A DNA stretch of 64,000 nt from CAIVAT01 sp038212325 (GTDB taxonomy: Bacteria > Bacteroidota > Bacteroidia > Bacteroidales > FEN-979). Position numbers and translations under genes: made by a program. Below the pieces are notes generated by a model that made no database searches, was not told the origin of the DNA, and saw only the letters and a program-made list of their open reading frames with translations. The stretch covers positions 1-64,000 of the forward strand of contig JBBQUQ010000001.1 in assembly GCA_038212325.1 (NCBI GenBank), given 5' to 3'. This document shows, one piece after another, positions 8,491 through 18,266 of this stretch. Numbering within the stretch: the first letter of the stretch is position 1; every line of letters starts with the position of its first letter.

Positions 8491-10272
8491 TTATTTGTTA
8501 ACCGGAAGCGCATAGATTTGGACAAAATCGGGAAGCAACGACTGGTACTGCCTCGATTTTGACACATGGCCGATGGCAATTATTGAAACTTCGGAAGCAT
8601 TCAGGAAACACCCCGGAACGAGCTTCAGCGATTCATAATACTTGGGGTTCTGGTCCTTCGCATAGCCGTGAAAATCAACTCCCGACAGGATGGTGAACGC
8701 AGTGTCGCTGAACCTGATCTCTTTCAGGTCGAAGCGCCAATCACGGTTATAGCGGAATATGGCCGTTTTGTTGTCATTCCCCGGTACCGCGAAAAACTGG
8801 TCAGTTGGTTTCAGGGTGTCGAGTCCATGTGTTTTTCCGACGTACCCCTGCTTTTCATTGAACAAGGGGTCCCATTTGTTCGCGGCAGCGTTCAATTTCC
8901 GCAGAGAGTAAGCATATCTCCCGTCGGATTTGTTCCTTGTTACCGTCAAAACCACATCCATTGCCTGTGATGGATAAAACCGTCCCACCGAAATGCCAAT
9001 TTCCTGTTTTCCCCGGTCCCACTCGTTGAGGGGGCTGCCTTCGTCCCGTGATATAACTTTCCAGGCACCGCCCGATTTCCTGTCAGGTTCAAATGACATC
9101 ACTTTCCACGAACCGTTGCCGGCAACGGAGAGGATTTCGGAACGACCGTCGCCATTGAAATCGCCTGCAAAGAGAGAACCTTCAGGGATTTCTGATTTCC
9201 ATAAGAATTGCAGACTGGCTTGCAGGTTGCCGGCGCCGGTGCAAAGTTTTTCAGGCAAACTGACCACACCAACCGCCCAGCCCTTGTCACCTGCCAGGAT
9301 CAGCTGATCCTCCCGGCTGGTGAGAAAGTTGCCCTTCAGGATTTTCTTCACGGTGCCAACGGCCGTCAATCCGGCCGGGTTACTCAGCGTGGCCTTCAGG
9401 AACTTGCGAAGCTCGGTGCAATAGGCGTAGGAGGTCAGCCTTCCATCTTTCCCGATAACGACGAGCCCATCTTTGCCTGTTCCGAAAAAATTTCCTGCAA
9501 TGAAGAGATCACCGGGGCCAATATCCGCGGGATTAATCGGTTTGTCTGTCGGTTGCATTTCAAGCATTGAGACCGGAAACGGCGGATAATTCAATTTCGC
9601 GACATAGCCGGCAGGCTTGGTCATGTCAACCCGGGCCGAGTCGCCGCGGCGGTCGACTGCTCCGCCAAATGCGATGAAATAATCATCGATCAGGATATCG
9701 GTGCTGCTGTTGTTCCAGAAATAGACCTGGATTTTATACCCTGGCTTAAATGCGACAGGTGTAAGGTCGAGGTATTTGCTTATTTTAAACCATTTTCCGC
9801 GGGGAACTTCAGGCTCAACCACTGCGGCGCTCTCCCAGCATACATTGACGCCAACTTGATTGGACGCGGTAAAAACAAGATGCCCTTTCACCTCCGTGGT
9901 TGTCGGGAACACATAAATCCAGGCACTGATCGCAACAGCTTTCAGGTTTTCGAGGCCGATCTCACTGGCTGTCCGCTCAACGGCCACACTGAAACTGTTC
10001 TGGCCAAACGCCTTTACCGAGTACTGACCCGAGTGCGCCAGCCCTTTGTAGAACCTGGCAGGCACCTCCTTACCGGCGGCAACCTCGAAATCATAATAGA
10101 GGGTATGCGGCGACTGGTTGTGGACCTTTTCAGGGTCTGAAAACTCCTTTTCAGGTGCTGCCGGCATTTTCACCACCCGGGCAAAGGGGAAGTATTTCAG
10201 CCCCACGGCAAGGATGACAATGGAAAAAAACAACATCAGGCTGAAGAGCAGCCTCTTATTTCTTTTACTCAT
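8491..10272 (-). CDS. Membrane-anchored protein with CBM-like sandwich and FG-GAP repeats
   Basis: 593 residues. A short basic N-terminus and one hydrophobic segment (9-28) anchor the protein, with the rest outside the cytoplasm. Residues ~55-205 form a beta-sandwich-like region: HSGQYSVKAFG, a central AISAWIYVF and a closing strand STDILIDDYFI, a pattern like carbohydrate-binding CBM4_9 modules. Residues ~250-590 resemble FG-GAP/VCBS propeller blades, with one clear calcium-type loop GDFNGDGRSEIL at 370-381 and a second weaker one, GNFFGTGKDGLVV. No catalytic residues are recognised, so binding or scaffolding of surface glycan is the simplest guess. It lies 10 nt after the T9SS peptidase gene and 10 nt before the GH16-like lipoprotein gene. 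Confidence 0.55.
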   Translation of the reverse strand: MSKRNKRLLFSLMLFFSIVILAVGLKYFPFARVVKMPAAPEKEFSDPEKVHNQSPHTLYYDFEVAAGKEVPARFYKGLAHSGQYSVKAFGQNSFSVAVERTASEIGLENLKAVAISAWIYVFPTTTEVKGHLVFTASNQVGVNVCWESAAVVEPEVPRGKWFKISKYLDLTPVAFKPGYKIQVYFWNNSSTDILIDDYFIAFGGAVDRRGDSARVDMTKPAGYVAKLNYPPFPVSMLEMQPTDKPINPADIGPGDLFIAGNFFGTGKDGLVVIGKDGRLTSYAYCTELRKFLKATLSNPAGLTAVGTVKKILKGNFLTSREDQLILAGDKGWAVGVVSLPEKLCTGAGNLQASLQFLWKSEIPEGSLFAGDFNGDGRSEILSVAGNGSWKVMSFEPDRKSGGAWKVISRDEGSPLNEWDRGKQEIGISVGRFYPSQAMDVVLTVTRNKSDGRYAYSLRKLNAAANKWDPLFNEKQGYVGKTHGLDTLKPTDQFFAVPGNDNKTAIFRYNRDWRFDLKEIRFSDTAFTILSGVDFHGYAKDQNPKYYESLKLVPGCFLNASEVSIIAIGHVSKSRQYQSLLPDFVQIYALPVNK

Positions 10273-10282
10273 GCTTCAGCGG

Positions 10283-13200
10283 TTAGCGGATCACGATCAT
10301 TTTCAGGCTCCCCGCGTAATCACCCGCCTTCATGCGGCAGGTGTAAACGCCGGCAGGAACCCGCCGCCCCCCGTTATCATTTCCATCCCACGTCTGCAGA
10401 TGCGATCCTGGCTTCACGGCGTCGAGTTTCCAGGAACGAAGCATTGATCCCTGGAGGGAATAGATTTCCATGGTCACGTCAGCAACCGACGACAGATCAT
10501 ACTGAATCTGTGTTTCAGCAGAAAACGGGTTAGGAAAAATGCCACGGAGACCGGTCGCCGTATTGGGTTCGAGGTCGCCGGCATCAACCGGGAAGGTGAC
10601 ATGCAGCGTTACAGGGATCACAAATTTGTTGTTGTATGAATCGCGCGCAACCAGGCTGCAGTGGTAGGTGTCGGGCACCAGGCCGGCCGCACTGATATTT
10701 ACGAGGACGGTTCCTGTTTGGTTGTTCATCAGGCTTCCGGTGCTTCCTGATAACGAAACCCAGGAGTTTGCCAGGCCGTAATTCATGATCTTCACACTGC
10801 CGGGCAGCGCATGGGTCAAGGCTCCGATACTGTCGCCACGCAATTGGTAAACCACAAAAATATCATTCATGAAGGCTTCGCCAATGGTACCTGTCAGGGT
10901 GGCAGTAGCAGTTTCTCCCGGTTTCAGCACACCCCTGCCCCCGGGGGTTTCGCCATGCCAGTTGAGGGATGCACCGTTGCCGGGAGTACCCTGGAAGGAT
11001 AACTCCCCCAGTGAGCCTCCCGAAAAATTGGTGGCACCGGCAACCTCCACGCCGGGAGGAAAATCAAATTTGATGTGTTTGATGTATTCATTGTCGCCAC
11101 TCAGGTTATGCACGCTGAAATTCCAGCTGAAAGCCTGCCCGGGCACGAACCCCTCGTTGCTGCAGGTAACGGTCGATCCCATGAGGTTATCGGTGCCGTA
11201 ATCCTTTTTATTGGCGGTGGTATCAAAAACAAGCACCGAGTAATTCATGATCCCGCCTCCCAGGTTGGTGATATACAGCGGTTCTGTAGTGTCATGTCCG
11301 GTAACCAACGTTTTTTCAAACGAAAGCGGCGTAACCGACAGCACAGGAACAGCGCCATCCATCAGCGGCAGCCTGATAAAATCGAGCAAGCATCCGTCCC
11401 ACCCTGCGGCTACCGAGTAGTCTTTATGATATACCCATGAAAACCGGTGAATGCCTGCTGTAACTGGAAAGGTCTCTTTGCTCCATGTTATTACGCCGTC
11501 CCATCTGCCCATTTCAAACCCATCGATAAAAAATGCCAGGTAGTCATAATTTTTACTGCCGCTGGGATCATATTCGCAGGATACATATTTATAGAAACTG
11601 ATTTCGCCATCGGCCAGTATCCTGGCCGAAATGTTCAGGATGCTTTCGGCATTGTCGGTCACGGTGCCCGACCGTGAGCTGTAGGAACCCTCATACTTCA
11701 CGCCGGTTTCAATGATCCAGGGCCACTGGCCTGTGCCGAACCAGGGGAACTTATTGAAATTGCCTGTTTCAAAATCCTCCACAATCTCCCCCGAAAACAG
11801 GTAGAGGGTGTCGGTATCGGCAAAGTTATTGTTTGCCGCAAGGTCTGACTTGATTTCAAAAATATGTTCCATCGGGGCCGAGCTGCCCGCCGTTGCATGA
11901 AAGACAACAGTCTTTGATGAATCCGGCTTCAGCTGGCTGATATTTGCTGAGTTCACGGTGAAGTTCAGGTTGGTGTCGAGCGATGTCAGCATGATGTTGA
12001 TGGACGAAGCTTTTGCACTTCCTGAATTTTTATAGGTAAGGAGCATGTCGGCGCTCTCGCCCGGATCGGGTCTTCCGTTGTCGCCATCGGCAAACTCGGT
12101 ACGGGTGATCCGGAAAACCGGTGCATGGGCCAACATTTCAATCGGCCGTTGAAACGTCTGCTCCTGCGACTGAACATGGAGCATCACGATAAACGAGTGG
12201 TTATCGGGCACGTCTGGCGACACCATAAATGCAAAAGCGTTCGCCAGCGCCAGGGTTTGACCGCCTGCGATCGAAGCCACGGTTTCCAAACTGTCGAGCA
12301 GTGTGATATACGGATCTGTTTCAGTTATCGAGAAACTGAGATTATTCATCGCCTGGCTGCCAATATTGTTGAGGCTGAGGGAGATGTTGGCAGTTTCACC
12401 GAATTCGATGAGGCTGTCGCCGCCGGATGTGACGGTTTGATTGACCAGCAAGCCAACCGTATTGAATAGCAGCACCTTGGTTGAGGAAATATTGTTGTTG
12501 TCGGTTACCCTGAATTTAACCGGCAGGTTCTGGTATGAATAGGTAGGCGTGCCGGTGAAATGTCCATCTTCAGTGATTTGCATTTCGGGAGGAAACCCGC
12601 AGGTGGAAAATTTATCAAGGGTGTTGGATGTGATGGAAGGTGCATTATGGAGACCAGAAAACTGGTAGTTTTTGTTATCTCCTGACGAGAGCCCCCCGGT
12701 CCAGGCGGTGCCTGGCGGATAGGTCATATCGCCGTAATAATACTCGATGGTTCCGTTGGGATAGAGCTTCACGGCAAAATTCAGGGTGGTACTGGTTTGC
12801 ATGCCCGCCAGGGAGGCTTTCCACCTGAAAATCGCGTAATTTGCATTGCCTTCATACCAGACCCCCTGCGACGACGAAGGGTAAATGGTGAGATCGGTCA
12901 TGAAGGGCGAAATAATGCCGGTCTGCTTGAACAACAGCATTTTATCAACCAGGTAAGGCCAGGTATAGGGCTGATCGTCGAACACGATGTAGCCATCGGC
13001 ATAGACATAGACCTTATTGATGCTTTTTTGATAGTACGGGAAGTTGAACCCAAGGGTCTTGATGGCGAAACCGCTGTTATTGCTGGTAAGTGTCAACTGC
13101 TGGGCCGTAACCGCAGGGAATGCGGCGGGAAGGCTCATTTCGGGATATTCGAGCTTGACATCCCAGAGGTATGGCGGGGTTCCGCTTGTTGCATTAAGTG

Positions 13201-14707
13201 TGGCATTATAAGGCTGGTACAATTGGGCCGGCGGCAATGCAGCATTGGTGATGGATGGTTTGACAATGTTCAGCGTGTAGTTCTGGCTCAGGCGCGTCAG
13301 GCTGTTATTCTGCAGCGGCACGTTTGATGACGGGTAATTGGTTGTGACTGCCGGGGTAACGGTATAATCAATGATCGCCCAGTTGACGATCTCCCCCGGT
13401 GCATTTCCCACTGGATCGGTTTCCTGCACCTGCAGAAAATATTTCGCCGGCTGACCGCTGGTGATCTGGCTGATGAGCGGCGCCAGGTCAAGTCCGAACT
13501 CAATGGTTTTGTCGGCTTCCGTCGATCCGCCCTGCATATACTGGTCGCCTCCCTGGTTATTGAAAATCGGAAATTCCAGGACATAGGAAGGCACGGTGGC
13601 GGCCATGTCGGTGTTCACGCCGGCCGTGACTTTGATCTTGTTCCTCGATGTATGCTTCAGTGTGACCTTCATGGTTAGCTGCGGGGTGCAGGTGGTTTTC
13701 ACATCGAGCACATAGATGGTATGGTTCCAAATGCCGCCATACCCCATGTTGTCGGCCAGGTTTTTATACATCGTGTAGCAAAAGCCGCTGTTGCACCAGC
13801 CTGTTCCGGCATAGCCATTGGCAAATTTCAACCCGCCCTTTTCCCAGTCGTGCATGTCGACAACGCCGTCGCTGTTGATGTCGATGTTGTTGGTGTACTG
13901 GCCATCGCCGTTGAAATCGTAACGGATGGAATCGTTGTACCCGCAGATGGTCCAGCCATGCGAAGGACTTCCGCCCCAAAACGTCTGTACATATTTCCCG
14001 GCTTCCGGGGTGCCGGCAGGCAACAGTGCGACCGGTGGTCCGAAGTATTGTGCGTATATGTTGCCGACTCCGCCAACCGGCGATCCTTCAAGATGGTCGA
14101 GCAGCCAATATTTCAGCGTTTGCAATCCCTCGGGGGTATCCACGCGGATACCCTTCACCGAATTCAACCGGTTGAACATCCCGTTGTAGTAAACATTGTA
14201 GCCCGAAATCCATCTTTTATACCCCCCGGTGTTGAGTCCCCCGCCGTAATCGACCACATTCATGTTTCCGCATGCCTTCACGATTTCCCAGGAGTCGAAA
14301 AAGCTGGCCCCGGTGTAGTTGTCGGCATTGTTCAGGAAATCCCAGGTAAAATGGGTCGGATACTGGTTCGCGGGCAGGTTGGCAGCGAGCCCGCGCCGGC
14401 GGTCAACCTCATAGGTGAAATTGAAGGCAATGCCCGACGATTGGCCGCATTCATAGCCCGATTGCGAAGTAATCGGCCTGAAAAACGGATTGGTGGAGTT
14501 GTCAACGCTTGTTGGCAGCAGCGGGGCATCAGCGCCCTGGTACGAGGCGGGCAACTTCAGTTCGGGGATGTTCGACAGCACAAAAAGTTCGTCGGGGGTG
14601 AGCGAAACCGGTTCAAGTCCCTTCTGGTAGGGCAGGTTCTGCGAAAAACTTACAGATCCGTAAAAAAAACTGAATCCAAGAATGAAACAAACGGCGATGT
14701 TTTTCAT
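10283..14707 (-). CDS. T9SS-secreted papain-like cysteine peptidase, multidomain
   Basis: 1474 residues. A signal peptide (MKNIAVCFILGFSFFYGSVS) leads into a papain-fold domain. Cys87 in GYECGQSSGIAF begins the active-site helix, His250 is in SHGWTICGYND, and Asn297 is in ANGYAGTGWCNSGF, which reads like the NSWGxGWG motif of the family. Between His and Asn sits an insert with two EF-hand-like calcium loops (DFNGDG, DINSDG). The middle is a chain of beta domains (Ig-, CARDB- and jelly-roll-like), including LSVTPLSFEKTLVTG. The end is a FlgD-like sorting domain (GIFPNPFSAETQIQYDL, then WDGNDNGGRRVPAGVYTCRM), the signal for type IX secretion. A -7-like TAAATTTG at 14739-14732 just upstream could allow separate transcription, but no -33 box is seen. 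Confidence 0.75.
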   Translation of the reverse strand: MKNIAVCFILGFSFFYGSVSFSQNLPYQKGLEPVSLTPDELFVLSNIPELKLPASYQGADAPLLPTSVDNSTNPFFRPITSQSGYECGQSSGIAFNFTYEVDRRRGLAANLPANQYPTHFTWDFLNNADNYTGASFFDSWEIVKACGNMNVVDYGGGLNTGGYKRWISGYNVYYNGMFNRLNSVKGIRVDTPEGLQTLKYWLLDHLEGSPVGGVGNIYAQYFGPPVALLPAGTPEAGKYVQTFWGGSPSHGWTICGYNDSIRYDFNGDGQYTNNIDINSDGVVDMHDWEKGGLKFANGYAGTGWCNSGFCYTMYKNLADNMGYGGIWNHTIYVLDVKTTCTPQLTMKVTLKHTSRNKIKVTAGVNTDMAATVPSYVLEFPIFNNQGGDQYMQGGSTEADKTIEFGLDLAPLISQITSGQPAKYFLQVQETDPVGNAPGEIVNWAIIDYTVTPAVTTNYPSSNVPLQNNSLTRLSQNYTLNIVKPSITNAALPPAQLYQPYNATLNATSGTPPYLWDVKLEYPEMSLPAAFPAVTAQQLTLTSNNSGFAIKTLGFNFPYYQKSINKVYVYADGYIVFDDQPYTWPYLVDKMLLFKQTGIISPFMTDLTIYPSSSQGVWYEGNANYAIFRWKASLAGMQTSTTLNFAVKLYPNGTIEYYYGDMTYPPGTAWTGGLSSGDNKNYQFSGLHNAPSITSNTLDKFSTCGFPPEMQITEDGHFTGTPTYSYQNLPVKFRVTDNNNISSTKVLLFNTVGLLVNQTVTSGGDSLIEFGETANISLSLNNIGSQAMNNLSFSITETDPYITLLDSLETVASIAGGQTLALANAFAFMVSPDVPDNHSFIVMLHVQSQEQTFQRPIEMLAHAPVFRITRTEFADGDNGRPDPGESADMLLTYKNSGSAKASSINIMLTSLDTNLNFTVNSANISQLKPDSSKTVVFHATAGSSAPMEHIFEIKSDLAANNNFADTDTLYLFSGEIVEDFETGNFNKFPWFGTGQWPWIIETGVKYEGSYSSRSGTVTDNAESILNISARILADGEISFYKYVSCEYDPSGSKNYDYLAFFIDGFEMGRWDGVITWSKETFPVTAGIHRFSWVYHKDYSVAAGWDGCLLDFIRLPLMDGAVPVLSVTPLSFEKTLVTGHDTTEPLYITNLGGGIMNYSVLVFDTTANKKDYGTDNLMGSTVTCSNEGFVPGQAFSWNFSVHNLSGDNEYIKHIKFDFPPGVEVAGATNFSGGSLGELSFQGTPGNGASLNWHGETPGGRGVLKPGETATATLTGTIGEAFMNDIFVVYQLRGDSIGALTHALPGSVKIMNYGLANSWVSLSGSTGSLMNNQTGTVLVNISAAGLVPDTYHCSLVARDSYNNKFVIPVTLHVTFPVDAGDLEPNTATGLRGIFPNPFSAETQIQYDLSSVADVTMEIYSLQGSMLRSWKLDAVKPGSHLQTWDGNDNGGRRVPAGVYTCRMKAGDYAGSLKMIVIR

Positions 14708-14736
14708 GGTGCTGATGTTATTGAGGCATTACAAAT

Positions 14737-16200
14737 TTAGCGATTCTTTTTATACTGATCGTAAGAATAGATGGCATCCAGCAAAAGCATCGAATCGAGG
14801 CTGATCTTCAGCCTGTCAGCCTTTTTTCTGACCTGGTCCAGCCAATCCGCATTGTTTTTTATATCGAAGGTGAGATGGTACACGGTATCCCAGTAATTTT
14901 TACCCTGGTAACTATCGAAATTTGTATAAAAAGAGTACCCTGCGTCCCCCCGAATCATTTCCTCGAGGGTTCTGCCCTCAAGTTTTGCCTTATTTACCAT
15001 GAACCGGAACCATTCGCGGTCGTTCCTCATCTCGTTTTCAATTCCGTAGATCACCGGATCTTTGATTTCGGGGTGAAAGGCCAGGAACGCCTCATCGGCG
15101 AAATTCCAGAAACCGCAGTGAAGGTTTATCTCCGAGACCATCAGAAGGACTACATCGAACTTTCCCAGTTTTTCGCGGAGATTGGATTTGTCGACATACT
15201 GTGGGGGGTTGTTATTGTGGTAGGGATAGACTTTTTTGTTGTAATACCAGTAATCCTGCGATTTAAACAGGTGCCGGCCATATTTCTCCACAATGTTGAT
15301 GTAGTAGCTGTCGGCAATCACCAGGGCCGCCAGGGAAGCGGTTTTCGAGGTGTCGAATGAAATTGCCGGGTAACCGCCCGCGGTCGGTTTGAGAGGACAT
15401 GCAAGGTTCAGCAACTCCCCAATGTCGTTGTCGGTGCCGACCGGCGTTGGAGAGCTGATGATTTTGCCCGTCACAAACCCGGGAACAATCTGACCTGTCG
15501 CTGCTTCTATGGTCTTCCGGAGGGTATCCACCGCATATGGCACACCGTAAATGCTCCAGTGCATGCCGTATCGCGGAAAAAGAGGATATCGCGACGTATC
15601 TTTCATCTGAAGGAACCAACTGTTCAGATCGAGGAAAGGGATTCCCAGGTCGCGGCAATGCTGCACAAAATAGTCGTAATTCGTTACGGTACGCTTAACC
15701 GGGTGAAAACGGGCGGGAATGAATTCAGGATAAAAACTCGCTTTGCCGGGCTCAAAAACAAGCAGCAGGGGAATATGATGCGCCTTCAGGCTGTCCATCA
15801 CATTCTGCAGGCGCGACAGTTTCCTGTCGATGACCGACTTCCCGATGTAATAATCACCGGTATATTCATGAATGTAATCCTCCTCGTACAAGTACCGGTG
15901 CTTTCCCTGGATGAATCCTTCGGCATGGATCATCCGGAAGAGGCTGTAGTCAAATTGGTTGCTGAGGCGGATGAGCGAATTGCGGAAACCTGCGCCGGCA
16001 TTGATGCGCCGGGTGAATTCATCCTGGAAACCGGCAGAAAACCACCTTCGCCAGGTAAACAGCTTCAGCGAAGGAGGTTCAGCCTTTGTGTAGAAGCCCT
16101 TCAACCGGGGTTCTTTGATAACGTTAACCGCCAACTGCAGGGCTGGTGCAGAAAGTATAACAAGGATCAGTACAACAAGTATGATCTTTGACGTTCGCAT
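14737..16200 (-). CDS. DHHW / AlgX-like protein (first copy), probable O-acylation partner
   Basis: 487 residues from the ATG at 16200. An in-frame GTG at 16248 would add 16 residues. A TAACTTTG -7-like box at 16237-16230 favours the inner start. One hydrophobic segment at the N-terminus is followed by an SGNH/AlgX-like extracytoplasmic domain: LLLVFEPGKASFYPEF, PFLDLNSWFL, GMHWSIYG and LVIADSYYINI. AlgX and AlgJ carry a DxHW motif and a Ser nucleophile. Here the His (about residue 214) and a Ser in ADSYY (about 298) are present, but the Asp two residues before the His is Gly. These proteins act with MBOAT acyltransferases in acetylation of exported polysaccharides. A paralogue lies beyond the MBOAT gene at 19.7-21.0 kb. 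Confidence 0.7.
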   Translation of the reverse strand: MRTSKIILVVLILVILSAPALQLAVNVIKEPRLKGFYTKAEPPSLKLFTWRRWFSAGFQDEFTRRINAGAGFRNSLIRLSNQFDYSLFRMIHAEGFIQGKHRYLYEEDYIHEYTGDYYIGKSVIDRKLSRLQNVMDSLKAHHIPLLLVFEPGKASFYPEFIPARFHPVKRTVTNYDYFVQHCRDLGIPFLDLNSWFLQMKDTSRYPLFPRYGMHWSIYGVPYAVDTLRKTIEAATGQIVPGFVTGKIISSPTPVGTDNDIGELLNLACPLKPTAGGYPAISFDTSKTASLAALVIADSYYINIVEKYGRHLFKSQDYWYYNKKVYPYHNNNPPQYVDKSNLREKLGKFDVVLLMVSEINLHCGFWNFADEAFLAFHPEIKDPVIYGIENEMRNDREWFRFMVNKAKLEGRTLEEMIRGDAGYSFYTNFDSYQGKNYWDTVYHLTFDIKNNADWLDQVRKKADRLKISLDSMLLLDAIYSYDQYKKNR

Positions 16201-16265
16201 AAACCCGGGAAGGTTGTTGAATTCTCTCACAAAGTTAAAATATTTCACTGCCCGCCTGTTTTCCG

Positions 16266-18206
16266 TTAAAGGTAAAACACCTCCAGGCTGGTATTGATAA
16301 AATTTGACACATGAATGCTTTCTATGATCATCGGCGGACCTTCGATGGTGAAAATTGTTGCAGGGTCGTTCAATTTCAGGTTATAGACCACAAATTCCAC
16401 ATATTCGCCGGGATCAAATTCGCCATGAATGTGGTTTATTTTCAACTTGTTTTTCTCAAGCGGGTTAACCGGCTTTACTTTTAAGGTAACCGTAAAGTAC
16501 TTGTACTTCGAATAGTACTCAACCAGTATTTTTTCGGAAACAGAATCGATCCGGGTATCGTTTGCGCCGGGCTGCTTCAACTGAGCGATGGCCAGCAGGG
16601 CATCGTCCGATTTATCAGCCTGGTTGTACATGATCCGATAGCAGGGTTGCTGCGATTGTTTCGCCTGGCTCAGGAAAGCGCTGTCATTATAAAAAATGAA
16701 CTGTGAAATGCCGGATTTGGCGGCAACGTAATGACTCCATTCAAAGTTCTGTACCGTCAACCCACTGGCCTGGGTCGACGGATTATACCACAAATCTGCT
16801 CCGTACATCAGCGATGGCTGCGGAATGATTTTAAATTTATCCGACTTCACCATTTCATCCATCGCATATAACCGGGTGCTGGCACGGTCAATGTCGCGGG
16901 TCACATAATAATTCGAAAAATCGGTGAGAAAGCTGCACAGAACAAATCCGGCGGAAAGCACCAGCGCTGTTGCATGCCGCACGAGGGTGAAGGTTCCGGT
17001 AAAATTAAGCAAAAATGCCGTCAGGAGGGTGAGGAAAAGCACCACCCCGAACAAGGAAAAGAAGGTGGTTACATATCCCAGCATGTTTTGGGTTGTTACG
17101 TAAAAAGTGTATTTCACCGTTAATGCCAGGGGGATATGGGGGAAAAAGGTCATCATTGCTGCGAGTAAAGCCCCGGCCAGCAATGTTCTCCAGGCGATTT
17201 TCGGCATCCTGACCAGCAGGTACCAGCTCATGCCGAAAACCAGGACGCCCTTGACGATCCATTCGACCCGGGCACGGGCAACGAGGTACGGTACGATGTT
17301 ATGATAGCCGCCGATCATCTCGGATGTTTTCGCGAACAGGTCGTGGGTTGCATCATAAACCGTCAATGGGATCGCGGTGTACGATAATTTCCATAAAACA
17401 GTGAAAAATGAGTTAAGGATCGTGGCGGTGTCGGCCATCTTATTCCCTTCATAACGCGTCGGGTGGGCATGGCTGTAGAGGATATACACGGTTAAATAAG
17501 AGATCGCGACTACCAGGAAAGGCAGGATTTGCCAGGCAACCTTCTTCACCAACGGCAACCCTCGGTTTCCGCCGGTGAAGCTGTTATAGATGACAGCAAG
17601 GAAGACGAACACGATAAACAGGATGTACATCTCAAAAAACAGCAAGCCCAGGGCAAACAGCATGGCAGAGCCCGCCAGTGCCCAATAATTTTTCGTTCGC
17701 TGAAAACGATGAAGCAGCAGGTACGAGAGCAGGAGGATGGAGAACGAAAAAGAAAAGAAAAACGGGTAGTTGACAAACAGGCTGGTATGACGCGAAACCT
17801 GCGCCGTTACAAAAAACAACATCACGAAAAAGGCCGACAGATCCTTCGATTTTGTAAGGATCAGCACCACACGGTAAAACAGGCAGAGCGATACCAGGAT
17901 AGGGACGACCTGGAATAGTTTTATCACGAAAATATTATCCCAGGCAAAAGGGATGCTTTGAATGGGAAGGGTGATGATGTATTGAAACCGGCCATGCATT
18001 TCGGCGAGGAGCACTGCATTTGTAAAAACCTTGTCAAGCCGTGTCACCAGGTAGCTGGCCATGTCGTCGCCACACGCCAGTCCGGTGTTAAACAACGGGT
18101 AAACGGAAATGATCGCAATGGTGATGAAGGCAAGATAATAGAAAACGCTGGTGTTCCAGGTTATTTTGTCTTTGAGAAGAAACCGGCCTGCTTTTTTTAT
18201 ATCCAT
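16266..18206 (-). CDS. GT-C-like polytopic membrane protein
   Basis: 646 residues from the ATG at 18206 (a TTG two codons earlier is less likely). About eleven to twelve hydrophobic segments fill residues 20-440. The first extracytoplasmic loop carries GLACGDDMASYLVTRL, an acidic pair in the place where GT-C glycosyltransferases (dolichyl- or undecaprenyl-phosphate-sugar dependent) keep catalytic Asp or Glu. The last ~200 residues are extracytoplasmic and beta-rich, ending in a possible small sandwich (LKVKPVNPLEKNKLK to the C-terminus). Overall similarity to a named family is weak, so GT-C is a topology-based assignment. It lies between the MBOAT and the first DHHW gene. The GT2 at the operon head could supply its lipid-linked sugar donor. 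Confidence 0.55.
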   Translation of the reverse strand: MDIKKAGRFLLKDKITWNTSVFYYLAFITIAIISVYPLFNTGLACGDDMASYLVTRLDKVFTNAVLLAEMHGRFQYIITLPIQSIPFAWDNIFVIKLFQVVPILVSLCLFYRVVLILTKSKDLSAFFVMLFFVTAQVSRHTSLFVNYPFFFSFSFSILLLSYLLLHRFQRTKNYWALAGSAMLFALGLLFFEMYILFIVFVFLAVIYNSFTGGNRGLPLVKKVAWQILPFLVVAISYLTVYILYSHAHPTRYEGNKMADTATILNSFFTVLWKLSYTAIPLTVYDATHDLFAKTSEMIGGYHNIVPYLVARARVEWIVKGVLVFGMSWYLLVRMPKIAWRTLLAGALLAAMMTFFPHIPLALTVKYTFYVTTQNMLGYVTTFFSLFGVVLFLTLLTAFLLNFTGTFTLVRHATALVLSAGFVLCSFLTDFSNYYVTRDIDRASTRLYAMDEMVKSDKFKIIPQPSLMYGADLWYNPSTQASGLTVQNFEWSHYVAAKSGISQFIFYNDSAFLSQAKQSQQPCYRIMYNQADKSDDALLAIAQLKQPGANDTRIDSVSEKILVEYYSKYKYFTVTLKVKPVNPLEKNKLKINHIHGEFDPGEYVEFVVYNLKLNDPATIFTIEGPPMIIESIHVSNFINTSLEVFYL

Positions 18207-18266
18207 GATCAAATTGGTTTAATTTCAGGTTTTAAAAATCGTTGGATTCATTCATTCCATATACGG

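Noticed and set aside
13721..14740. 339-codon plus-strand frame opposite the papain-like peptidase
   Set aside because: Antisense shadow of a clear T9SS peptidase with signal peptide and catalytic residues on the minus strand.
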